Positions 1 to 5,573 are shown, counted from the first letter of the stretch. The stretch is DNA of 5,609 bases from Clostridiales bacterium (GCA_026419635.1 JANZZB010000098.1:387-5995), one strand, 5' to 3'. Notes: generated from the sequence alone by a model not told the origin. Program-made: numbers and translations.

Positions 1-1062
1 ATGCTGTAGTCTTTTGATAATAGCATCTTTTAACAAATCGTCCCGAATATGCTGGGAACAAGTACAGGCTCCTTTTGCATAGGCGTTGCATTTCCAATAA
101 TGAGGCTTTGAAAATACAAGAGGACTTCCGCAGGCCGCACAATGAACGAGTCCGGATATCCAGTCGGATTTTTTTTCCGGGGGCCTGCCGTGGTATTTCC
201 ATTGAGATTTAATTTCATGGACACGTTTTTGTGCCGCATTCCAAATGTCATCTAGAATTAACGCCTCATGTGCGCCATCGGCCAAAATAATATTTTCATT
301 TTCGAAATCCCGCCGAGAACGGCCGGAGGGGTTCCAACGAAGTTTTCCTATATAAACCGGGTTTCGGATAATATACTCAACAGATCGGCTTTCAAACTTG
401 TTGCCGAAGTTTGTTGTGACTCCATTTTCATTTAACCATCTTGCAATTGCATAATACCCGCGTCCTCCAACAAATTGCCGAAAAATCTCACGGATAAGAT
501 CCGCCTTTTCGGAAACAGGAACCAGCATATGATCCTTTACCTCGTAACCAAACGCGGGAGCGCATTGCAAACCACCGCGTATCGCTTTTTCTGACATTCC
601 TTTCTTTACTTCCTCTGACAGGTTGATAGAATAATATTCCGCCATGGCTTCCAACATGGACTCCAGGATAATAGAGAATTTATCGTCCTCAATGCTTTCG
701 GTCACCGAAATAACACGAACGCCGCATTCTTTCCGAAGAAGGGATTTATAAACAACACTATCTTCCCGTGATCTGGCGAACCGGTCAAATTTATGTACTA
801 AAATGATGTCAAACGGATGCTCTTTGCTTTTAGCCTGAGTGATCATCTGCATAAAAGCCGGCCGTTTTTCCGCCTTTCGCCCGGATATACCCTCATCAAT
901 GAACAAATATCGGTCGTCTGTCTGATATCTGTTTTCATTTGCGTAACGCAAAAGAGCTTTGTTCTGCGCATCCGGTGAATATTCGGTCTGATCCTCCGTG
1001 CTTACGCGGATATACCGGGCGGCAACCGGGAGCGCCTTAATTTTACTTTCCGTTGGTATCAC
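1..1062 (-). CDS. Large serine recombinase (site-specific integrase), 3' end cut by window edge
   Basis: This frame stays open from a GTG at 1062 to base 1 (354 codons visible), so the C-terminus lies outside. The N-terminal resolvase domain covers about residues 13-150. It has the catalytic serine in YIRVSTEDQ (Ser21), DEGISG (56-61), and KFDRFAR (91-97) with the conserved Asp and Arg residues. A 'recombinase' DNA-binding domain follows (about 165-270, including GYYAIARWLNENGV and RNPVYIGKLRWN). Next is a zinc ribbon with Cys308, Cys311, Cys325 and Cys333. The family cuts and rejoins DNA at att sites through a phosphoserine link and moves prophages, integrative elements or excised gene insertions. 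The start is uncertain: GTG at 1062 is the only normal start codon in frame before Ser21, but its AGAGAGG ribosome binding site abuts it with no spacer. The DNA is visibly more GC-rich than the manganese genes, which suggests transfer. Confidence 0.93.
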   Translation of the reverse strand, partial: MIPTESKIKALPVAARYIRVSTEDQTEYSPDAQNKALLRYANENRYQTDDRYLFIDEGISGRKAEKRPAFMQMITQAKSKEHPFDIILVHKFDRFARSREDSVVYKSLLRKECGVRVISVTESIEDDKFSIILESMLEAMAEYYSINLSEEVKKGMSEKAIRGGLQCAPAFGYEVKDHMLVPVSEKADLIREIFRQFVGGRGYYAIARWLNENGVTTNFGNKFESRSVEYIIRNPVYIGKLRWNPSGRSRRDFENENIILADGAHEALILDDIWNAAQKRVHEIKSQWKYHGRPPEKKSDWISGLVHCAACGSPLVFSKPHYWKCNAYAKGACTCSQHIRDDLLKDAIIKRLQH

Positions 1063-1147
1063 CTCTCTGAAAAAGCAAAAGTTTAGTTTTTCAGAATAAC
1101 GAATAGAACTGTACTGAAAAGAATAGTTTAAGTACGGAGGTGGTTCG
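1063..1147. promoter_or_regulatory. Divergent intergenic region with repeats (operator or att candidate)
   Basis: This 85-base gap separates the recombinase from the divergent small gene. It holds an 8-base inverted repeat, CTGAAAAA at 1067-1074 and TTTTTCAG at 1087-1094, with a third CTGAAAA at 1114-1120. GAATAG occurs at 1101-1106 and again exactly 20 bases later at 1121-1126, each followed by GTAC (1111-1114, 1132-1135). A weak leftward promoter could be TTTTCA (1120-1115) with TATTCT (1098-1093), 16 bases apart. The repeats are seen directly. A role as operator or as recombinase binding site is inference. Confidence 0.35.
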
Positions 1148-1369
1148 ATGGCAAAGCATCAAAACGAGCCAATTAAGACCGAGGCTTATCTCAAAAATGG
1201 GGAAAGCGTCTGCAATCTTGATCATATGAAGCCGGAACAAAAAAATGTCATCGGAGCAGCGCTCAAAAAAAAATATTTAAATGCCGTTTTTGCGGATACG
1301 GCTGTTTTTACATCCGATATACCTTTACAGTCTGAAATCATTTTCAAAGATAAAACAGGGTGGTACTAG
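1148..1369 (+). CDS. Small hypothetical protein divergent from the recombinase
   Basis: This encodes a 73-residue soluble, lysine-rich protein that I do not recognise. It is likely real because a strong ribosome binding site (GGAGG at 1136-1140) lies 7 bases before the ATG, codon use looks normal, and the reading frame ends ahead of a clear terminator. No membrane segment, signal peptide, Cys/His metal cluster or obvious helix-turn-helix is visible. The middle (about residues 25-48, with MKPEQKNVIGAALKKKYL) looks helical. Its position, divergent from a serine recombinase across a repeat-containing gap, suggests that it belongs to the same element, perhaps as an accessory or regulatory protein. 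That role is inferred from position only. Confidence 0.7.
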   Translation: MAKHQNEPIKTEAYLKNGESVCNLDHMKPEQKNVIGAALKKKYLNAVFADTAVFTSDIPLQSEIIFKDKTGWY

Positions 1370-1410
1370 AAATAATAATGAACGTTCAAACGAAATATAA
1401 CTTTTTGTTA

Positions 1411-1442
1411 AAAAACTGCGGCTTAAAAGCCGCAGTTTTTTT
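1411..1442. terminator. Bidirectional intrinsic terminator between the small gene and mntH
   Basis: A perfect 14-base inverted repeat, AAAAACTGCGGCTT (1411-1424) and its complement (1427-1440), has T runs on both strands. It lies between two convergent genes, so it can stop the rightward small-gene transcript and the leftward mntH transcript. It also isolates the presumed mobile DNA from the manganese locus. Confidence 0.9.
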
Positions 1443-1485
1443 AAGTACATAAGAGTTTTCCTTGTATAAAAATCTTTAATATTAA

Positions 1486-2775
1486 TTATATATTGCCGGT
1501 AAAAGTAAAATATAAAAGGATTGCATTTAACAGAACAATTGAGAATGTAATAAACCAGCCTGCTGCCTTTACCCATTTTTTGTTTGCCAGTTCTCCCATT
1601 AAAGTCCGTTTACTTGTAATGATCAGCATAGGAATGATAGCCACCGGCAGTGCAAAACTCAGGCTGACCTGGCTTAAAAGTAATGCTTTCATAGGATTTC
1701 CGCCTATTATTATAATAATGATTCCGGGTAGCATTGTTATAATCCTTCTAAGATATAAAGGCAGTTTTAAGTTTACAAATCCATCCATTACCGTTTCGCC
1801 GGCCATTGCGCCAACAGATGATGATGAAAATCCTGACGCAAGTAAAGCAATGCCAAATGCTCCGCTGGATAGCGCACCCATAAGAGGTTCAAGCGATCTA
1901 TGCGCGAGTTCTATCGAATCGATAGCCATATTTCTGCTGAAAAAAACCGATGCAGATACAATTACCATAGCAGCATTTACGATAAAAGCAATATTCATAG
2001 CGATCGCGACATCAATCTTTTCCATTTTTAAGTGTTTTTTCTTTTCGGCGATTGTCGGTAGATGATTACGGCTTTGAACCAGTTGAGAATGAAGATAAAT
2101 AACATGCGGCATGACTGTCGCTCCAAGCATTCCCACTGCGATATAGACAGCCTCTCCGTTCGGAAGAGAGGGGATCAATGTGTGCAATGCAACCTGCGAC
2201 CAATTTGGTTTGGAAAGAAACAATTCGATCGTATAAGCTCCGCAAATGACCGCTACAAAAGCGGTAATCACAATTTCTATTAACCGTTGCCCGTATTTTT
2301 GCAAATAAATAATGACAAATGTAACAGACGCGGTTAACAAAGCGGAATAATTTAACGGGATACCGAATAATAAATTAAAGCCTAATACACCGCCGATGAA
2401 TTCCGCCATCGTCGTTGCCACAGCAGAAAACATGGCAACGAAATAAAAAAACCAGTTTAATCTTTTGGAAAAAACTTCTTTACACATCTGTGGCAAATTT
2501 TTGCCTGTTGCAATTCCAAGCTTTGCGGACATGATTTGCAAAAAAATAGCCATTAAATTGCTCCATAAAATAACCCAGACCAAATTATAATTAAAAACGG
2601 AGCCGCCTGCGATATTTGTTGCGAAATTCCCGGGATCTATGTAAGCTACACTCACTATAAATGCTGGCCCTAAATATTTCAGCAAATTCCGAAATTTTCT
2701 TTTTACTTCTAAGATTTTATCTATGTAAAATCCTGTTAAAGGGTAATCGTTTGTTAATGTTCTTTCGTAATCCAT
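1486..2775 (-). CDS. mntH: Nramp-family Mn2+/Fe2+ importer MntH
   Basis: This 429-residue polytopic membrane protein is of usual length for bacterial MntH, which has 11 membrane helices and couples divalent metal uptake to protons. The helix 1 signature DPGN is at residues 47-50. The helix 6 signature MPHVIYLHS begins at Met222, with Ala219 three residues ahead, as in the metal site of characterised Nramps (Asp, Asn, Ala, Met). A late helix carries LLLSQVSLSFALP, including the conserved Gln. The start at 2775 has AGAAGGAA (2790-2783) 7 bases upstream. About 35 residues of hydrophilic N-terminus precede helix 1. It is divergent from mntR, and a palindrome in the shared region suggests repression by Mn-MntR. 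Mn2+ as main substrate is inferred from family and context; Fe2+ or Cd2+ transport is also possible. Confidence 0.96.
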   Translation of the reverse strand: MDYERTLTNDYPLTGFYIDKILEVKRKFRNLLKYLGPAFIVSVAYIDPGNFATNIAGGSVFNYNLVWVILWSNLMAIFLQIMSAKLGIATGKNLPQMCKEVFSKRLNWFFYFVAMFSAVATTMAEFIGGVLGFNLLFGIPLNYSALLTASVTFVIIYLQKYGQRLIEIVITAFVAVICGAYTIELFLSKPNWSQVALHTLIPSLPNGEAVYIAVGMLGATVMPHVIYLHSQLVQSRNHLPTIAEKKKHLKMEKIDVAIAMNIAFIVNAAMVIVSASVFFSRNMAIDSIELAHRSLEPLMGALSSGAFGIALLASGFSSSSVGAMAGETVMDGFVNLKLPLYLRRIITMLPGIIIIIIGGNPMKALLLSQVSLSFALPVAIIPMLIITSKRTLMGELANKKWVKAAGWFITFSIVLLNAILLYFTFTGNI

Positions 2776-2803
2776 TATGCAGTTCCTTCTTTGTTTAAAG
2801 CTG

Positions 2804-2822
2804 AGGCTAAAAATATTAACCT
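2804..2822. promoter_or_regulatory. Candidate MntR operator upstream of mntH
   Basis: An imperfect palindrome, AGGCTAA-N5-TTAACCT, matches at six of seven arm positions. It lies 29 bases before the mntH start codon, about where transcription would begin if the weak promoter at 2830-2859 is used. DtxR/MntR-family operators are AT-rich palindromes with AGG/CCT cores, which fits, but this is not an exact copy of any consensus I can recall. Confidence 0.45.
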
Positions 2823-2829
2823 GATATAA

Positions 2830-2859
2830 GTTATGAAAGAGATACTAACAGAGTTACAA
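2830..2859 (-). promoter_or_regulatory. Weak candidate promoter for mntH
   Basis: Reading leftward, TTGTAA (2859-2854) and CATAAC (2835-2830) are 18 bases apart, each matching the sigma-A hexamer at four of six positions. It would place transcription initiation at the edge of the 2804-2822 palindrome. I could not assign a convincing promoter for mntR on the other strand. Confidence 0.3.
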
Positions 2860-2911
2860 AAACGTAATGTTTTTTCATATTTTGTCATATATATGGTTTG
2901 GGTGATGCATT

Positions 2912-3379
2912 ATGGAGAATAGCGATTTCAGGACGTTTCACGAATATATGAAAAAGGAAGAGCATTCTCTTACGGCGTCAATGGAAGACTATATGGAAAT
3001 GATATACAGGCTTTCGATGAATACAGGCTTTGTCCGAATCCATGATCTTTCAGAAGCGTTAAATGTTAAACCGCCATCGTCTACGAAAATGGTTCAAAAA
3101 CTAAGTGACTTAGATCTTCTTAAATATGAAAAATACGGATTTATAATGCTACGGGAAAAAGGAAAGCAATTAGGAGAAGAATTATTTAACAGACATAATT
3201 TAATTGAAACATTGTTAAAATTAATCGGGGTTTCTGAAAAAATGATTTTAATTGAAACAGAAAAAATGGAACATACCATCAGTGGCGAGACAACAAAATG
3301 TTTTGAAATATTTATCAGTTTTTTAAACAACAATCCGGATATTGCAAATAAATATGCTGATTTTCGAGCAAATTTTTGA
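2912..3379 (+). CDS. mntR: Manganese-responsive DtxR-family repressor MntR
   Basis: This 155-residue DNA-binding protein senses Mn2+ and typically represses uptake genes. The N-terminal winged helix-turn-helix covers about residues 24-95 (SMEDYMEMIY, then IHDLSEALNVKPPSSTKMVQKL as the recognition region), followed by a dimerisation and metal-binding part. From memory of Bacillus subtilis MntR, all six metal ligands are kept at a constant offset of 18 residues: Asp26, Glu29, His95, Glu117, Glu120, His121. The Asp at the first ligand position marks the Mn type rather than an iron-type DtxR/IdeR. It carries an 18-residue N-terminal extension compared with the Bacillus protein. GGGTGAT (2900-2906) serves as ribosome binding site, 5 bases before the ATG. 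It is divergent from mntH, its probable target, and lies upstream of the ykuS gene. Confidence 0.95.
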   Translation: MENSDFRTFHEYMKKEEHSLTASMEDYMEMIYRLSMNTGFVRIHDLSEALNVKPPSSTKMVQKLSDLDLLKYEKYGFIMLREKGKQLGEELFNRHNLIETLLKLIGVSEKMILIETEKMEHTISGETTKCFEIFISFLNNNPDIANKYADFRANF

Positions 3380-3411
3380 ATACGTCAAGGAGAAAAAACG
3401 GATAAATTTCA

Positions 3412-3444
3412 TATCACCTACTGATAATAATTTTGGAGGTGATA
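3412..3444 (+). promoter_or_regulatory. Hairpin that can mask the ykuS ribosome binding site
   Basis: TATCACCT (3412-3419) is perfectly complementary to AGGTGATA (3437-3444), leaving a 17-base loop. The right arm covers the AGG of the GGAGG ribosome binding site (3435-3439), and the ATG is at 3447. Folding in mRNA would limit ykuS translation. Whether it is regulated or simply chance is unknown. Confidence 0.45.
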
Positions 3445-3446
3445 CG

Positions 3447-3695
3447 ATGAAAAAGAAAATCGCTATAGAACAAAATCTTACTCCAGTCAAAGATTATTTA
3501 ACGGAAAAAGGTTTTAAAGTGAAAGATATAAACTTTAGTGAAGCAAAAAAATTGCGCGGTTATGACGCTTTTGTTGTTACTGGATTGCATTCAAATTTTC
3601 TCGGCGTACAAGATACCGAATCCAAAGCAGTTGTTATCAATGCCGACGGTATGACACCGGAAGAAGTTGCAGATCAGATTGACCGCATAGAGTAA
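3447..3695 (+). CDS. ykuS: YkuS-family (UPF0180) small protein
   Basis: This is an 82-residue soluble protein of the UPF0180/YkuS family. Recognisable features are IAIEQNLTPVKDYLTEKGF at the N-terminus, the core VVTGLHSNFLGVQDTESKAVVINADG (about residues 43-68, split here as VVTGLHSNFLGVQD and AVVINADG), and a closing amphipathic TPEEVADQI. Family length is about 80 residues, so it is complete; its biochemical role is not established. The frame is open further upstream to an ATG inside mntR at 3342, but ATG 3447 is chosen because GGAGGTGAT lies just before it and the family starts there. It follows mntR by 67 bases on the same strand with no terminator between, so the two are probably co-transcribed. 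That hints at, but does not show, a link to manganese. Confidence 0.88.
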   Translation: MKKKIAIEQNLTPVKDYLTEKGFKVKDINFSEAKKLRGYDAFVVTGLHSNFLGVQDTESKAVVINADGMTPEEVADQIDRIE

Positions 3696-3721
3696 AATTC
3701 ATATAGAATAATTGAAAAATG

Positions 3722-3764
3722 AAAATCTCCTGTTATAGATGATGTCTATAACAGGAGAAATTTT
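3722..3764 (+). terminator. Intrinsic terminator after mntR-ykuS
   Basis: A perfect 14-base stem, TCTCCTGTTATAGA (3726-3739) with its complement (3745-3758), has a 5-base loop and is followed by AATTTTAATT. It starts 30 bases after the ykuS stop. The T tract is short, so some read-through to the next unit is possible. Confidence 0.8.
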
Positions 3765-3805
3765 AATTGGTGATCATGAAACGAAATGAATTATTATAAA
3801 ACAAT

Positions 3806-3834
3806 TTGACATTAAATATCATTTATTATATTAT
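3806..3834 (+). promoter_or_regulatory. Sigma-A-type promoter of the riboswitch leader
   Basis: A perfect TTGACA (3806-3811) and TATTAT (3829-3834, one mismatch to TATAAT) are separated by exactly 17 bases. Transcription would begin near 3841, which is the first base of the P1 helix of the aptamer. Confidence 0.85.
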
Positions 3835-3840
3835 TAGGCT

Positions 3841-3931
3841 ATTAAGAGGGAGTAGTTTATAACGCAAAGTCAACATACTGGTGTAAAATTCACCTGGTTT
3901 TGCGGCCTAAATTGGTAACGAGACTTTTAAT
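3841..3931 (+). promoter_or_regulatory. yybP-ykoY manganese riboswitch aptamer
   Basis: The leader shows the conserved elements of the yybP-ykoY class, which binds Mn2+: GAGGGAGTAG on the 5' side, GTCAACATACTG, TTTTGCGGCC, and GGTAACGAGACTTTT on the 3' side. P1 forms from ATTAAGAG (3841-3848) and CTTTTAAT (3924-3931). An inner helix pairs CGCAAA (3863-3868) with TTTGCG (3899-3904), with GGTG/CACC (3880-3883, 3891-3894) above it. It controls the GDT1-family gene at 4004. Together with the promoter and terminators, it accounts for the 308-base gap between ykuS and that gene. Confidence 0.92.
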
Positions 3932-3969
3932 GTAATCCTTTTCAAAAGGACTGCATTAAAAGTTTTTTT
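3923..3969 (+). terminator. Riboswitch-controlled terminator (expression platform)
   Basis: ACTTTTAATG (3923-3932) pairs with CATTAAAAGT (3954-3963), with an inner CCTT/AAGG stem, followed by a seven-T run (3963-3969). The left arm contains the whole 3' strand of aptamer P1 (3924-3931), so the two structures exclude each other. Mn2+ binding should stabilise P1, break the terminator and switch the exporter gene on, as known for this class. Confidence 0.88.
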
Positions 3970-4003
3970 ATATATTTATAGATAAATATGAGAGGATGTC
4001 AAC

Positions 4004-4705
4004 ATGTATTTTAATCCGGTTGCTTTCTTGTTTTCGGCTGGTGCGGTAGTACTGGCTGAAATGGGGGATAAGACACAACTACTAGCAATGGCGTTTGCAA
4101 CAAAATACAAAGCGTCAAAAGTATTAATTGGCGTTTTTATTGCTACGGTCTTAAACCATGGATTGGCTGTGGCTGTGGGAAATTATTTAACCCGATTTGA
4201 ATCCGCCCAAGTATGGATACAGGCAATAGCATCATTGTCATTTATTTTCTTCGGGCTCTGGACAATAAGAGGGGATGAGCTTGACGGAGAGGAAAATAAA
4301 ACGACAAAATATGGGGCTGTTGCAACTGTTGCGTTTGCATTTTTTCTCGCTGAAATGGGAGATAAAACCCAACTTGCTACGATAGCACTGGCCACAAAGT
4401 TTGGAACCAGTCCGCTTGGGATTTTAATGGGAACCACTGCGGGCATGATGATTGCGGATGGGATCGGAATCGTTTTGGGACTTGTTTTGTGTAAAAAAAT
4501 TCCGGAACAAAAAATTAAGTTTATATCAGCAAGTATATTTATATTATTCGGATTCATCGGATGTATCGAAGTTGCATACCGGGAGCTTCAATTCGGGTTC
4601 TTAACTATATTGGTAATTGCAACTATATTGGCTGCATTAACGTATATTGCGGCATGGTATTTAATAAAATCGAATAATACAAATGAAACCAAAGATATTA
4701 TTTGA
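4004..4705 (+). CDS. TMEM165/GDT1 (UPF0016) family transporter, probable Mn2+ exporter
   Basis: This 233-residue membrane protein has six predicted helices in two homologous halves. Each half carries the family signature: EMGDKTQ at residues 19-25 and again at 117-123, whose acidic residues form the cation site. The halves are joined by a hydrophilic loop (about 90-103, rich in acidic residues and Lys). Bacterial relatives such as Vibrio MneA export Mn2+; eukaryotic GDT1/TMEM165 moves Ca2+ and Mn2+ in the Golgi. AGAGGA (3991-3996) lies 7 bases before the ATG. Control by a Mn2+ riboswitch argues strongly for Mn2+ efflux here, and the gene forms its own transcript, closed by the terminator at 4709-4771. 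The C-terminal tail (about 222-233) is short and polar. Substrate is inferred, not shown. Confidence 0.95.
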   Translation: MYFNPVAFLFSAGAVVLAEMGDKTQLLAMAFATKYKASKVLIGVFIATVLNHGLAVAVGNYLTRFESAQVWIQAIASLSFIFFGLWTIRGDELDGEENKTTKYGAVATVAFAFFLAEMGDKTQLATIALATKFGTSPLGILMGTTAGMMIADGIGIVLGLVLCKKIPEQKIKFISASIFILFGFIGCIEVAYRELQFGFLTILVIATILAALTYIAAWYLIKSNNTNETKDII

Positions 4706-4708
4706 ATA

Positions 4709-4771
4709 GAATGTAAAAAGCGGAGACGAATAACAAAACCAATCGTCTCCGCTTTTAATATTTTTACATTC
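4709..4771. terminator. Bidirectional terminator after the exporter gene
   Basis: AAAAGCGGAGACGA (4716-4729) and its perfect complement (4743-4756) form the core stem, followed by TTTT and a second T run at 4761-4765. An outer repeat, GAATGTAAAAA (4709-4719) and TTTTTACATTC (4761-4771), can pair instead and shares the A tract. It lies 3 bases after the stop codon. The neighbour to the right is convergent, so action in both directions makes sense. Confidence 0.88.
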
Positions 4772-4870
4772 ATAGAAATGTTTAGATCATATCAATAATT
4801 TGGAATAGGTCTGTCCACATATTGTTTATCTATTTTCGATCCAATCTCGTTCACCATTTTTTAGGGTTAT

Positions 4871-4899
4871 AAGAAAAGGCATCCTGTTAATAGGATGCC
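4871..4899 (-). terminator. Intrinsic terminator of the ymaF-type gene
   Basis: GGCATCCT (4878-4885) and AGGATGCC (4892-4899) form an 8-base stem with a 6-base loop. Read leftward it is followed by TTTTCTT (4877-4871). It lies 24 bases past the stop codon of the leftward gene. The rest of the gap (about 4772-4870) shows no gene I can support. Confidence 0.82.
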
Positions 4900-4923
4900 A
4901 AAGAGCACTACTATTAAAATATA

Positions 4924-5349
4924 CTAATCACCAATAGGATTATCAATAAGAGTAGCAACTCTGAAATCATGTCTATGCCCGTCATTCACTGTTGTTACGG
5001 ATTTTAAGAAATGAACATGTCGATCTCCTACTTTAATAGCCCCGCCGGTTTTGCCAAAAAATTGATGAAAATGATCTTCATAAAAATCTGTTCGAAATTT
5101 TACTTCATGAATATGATCATCATTGCCTATCGGAATGGCTTGCCTCGATACTGTGGCAAAGCGGTGGTTGTGCGGATCTTCTTCTCGTTCTGCTATTTCA
5201 ACACTGCCTTGTATTTCATGGACATGTCTTTGTCTATCGTGATCATGGCAGTCATGGTCATGTCTGTGGTCATGGCCATGTGTGTGGTCATGGTCATGTC
5301 TGTGTTTATCGCTAGACGGCCAATCATGATTAGAATACCAATAACCCAT
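4924..5349 (-). CDS. ymaF: YmaF-family histidine-rich protein, probable metal binder
   Basis: This 141-residue protein has no membrane segment or signal peptide. Residues 16-44 are a His/Asp tract with His at nearly every second position and one Cys (34). The rest (42-141) is the YmaF domain, which I read as three repeats of about 30-34 residues starting at His42, His79 and His111. Each has two HxH pairs (42/44, 60/62; 79/81, 93/95; 111/113, 125/127) and ends near a Pro/Lys-x-Gly turn (IPIG, IKVG, NPIG). Such a layout strongly suggests binding of transition metals (Zn, Ni, Co, Cu or Mn), but function in the family is not established to my knowledge. The ATG at 5349 fits family starts (MGYWYSN); its AAAGGA ribosome binding site is about 10 bases away, a little far. 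It has its own terminator and is convergent with the Mn exporter gene. Confidence 0.85.
   Translation of the reverse strand: MGYWYSNHDWPSSDKHRHDHDHTHGHDHRHDHDCHDHDRQRHVHEIQGSVEIAEREEDPHNHRFATVSRQAIPIGNDDHIHEVKFRTDFYEDHFHQFFGKTGGAIKVGDRHVHFLKSVTTVNDGHRHDFRVATLIDNPIGD
5252..5304 (-). repeat. In-frame direct repeat inside the ymaF His tract
   Basis: A 17-base identity at 5252-5268 and 5288-5304 reflects a 36-base unit. In protein terms the 12 residues HRHDHDHTHGHD (16-27) are followed by the similar HRHDHDCHDHDR (28-39). It is probably a slippage or duplication product that lengthens the metal-binding tail. Confidence 0.75.
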
Positions 5350-5537
5350 AGTAATTTCATCCTTTATATTAGAATAAAGTTATAAGTGGCATTTCTTCAA
5401 AATTTAAGCTTTACGATATTGTCTTAATAGGAAACCCCATACCATGATATGTTGGCTTGAATGTTATTGATATTCATAACTGCTGTTCATGACGAAATAA
5501 AAGCTTAATAGTACCGATCCGCTCATATAAAGTGACG

Positions 5538-5573
5538 AAAGCCACCTTTCGTGGTAACGAAGGGCGGCTTTTT
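5538..5573 (+). terminator. Orphan rightward terminator-like hairpin
   Basis: AAAGCCACCTTTCGT (5538-5552) pairs with ACGAAGGGCGGCTTT (5557-5571) across a GGTA loop, with one A-C mismatch and one G-U pair, and runs into TTTTT (5569-5573). The T run is only on the rightward strand, yet no rightward gene precedes it here. An alternative hairpin, CGAAAG (5536-5541) with CTTTCG (5546-5551), would exclude it. The stretch 5350-5535 holds no supportable ORF; leftward it must contain the ymaF promoter, which I could not place with confidence. Confidence 0.65.

Noticed and set aside
30..251. A 73-codon leftward ORF within the recombinase
   Set aside because: It is in a different frame from the zinc-ribbon part of the recombinase, whose frame carries clear family motifs.
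1379..1388. TGAACGTTCA as a LexA box
   Set aside because: Firmicute LexA sites have four bases between GAAC and GTTC; here the halves abut.
1378..1452. Short rightward ORF (MNVQTKYN...) after the small gene
   Set aside because: It has no ribosome binding site and reads through the perfect terminator hairpin at 1411-1440.
1493..2065. A 190-codon rightward ORF opposite mntH
   Set aside because: It lies wholly within mntH on the other strand, has no ribosome binding site and no recognisable domain. MntH on the minus strand matches Nramp motifs throughout.
3342..3446. Longer form of the ykuS gene starting inside mntR
   Set aside because: The extra 35 residues do not fit the family, whereas ATG 3447 has an ideal ribosome binding site.
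5252..5304. Possible CRISPR-like or iteron repeat
   Set aside because: There are only two copies of the 17-base unit and they encode the His/Asp tract in frame, so it is a coding repeat.
5195..5360. Leftward frame from ATG 5360 beginning MKLLWVIGILIMIG, like a signal peptide
   Set aside because: It overlaps the ymaF gene out of frame, and its repeated Met/Thr tail is just the shifted His tract. The upstream AAAGG gives it no adequate spacing.
5011..5385. A 124-codon rightward ORF opposite the ymaF gene, Met/Val-rich
   Set aside because: The composition is the antisense image of His/Asp codons (CAT, GAC). YmaF similarity supports the minus strand.
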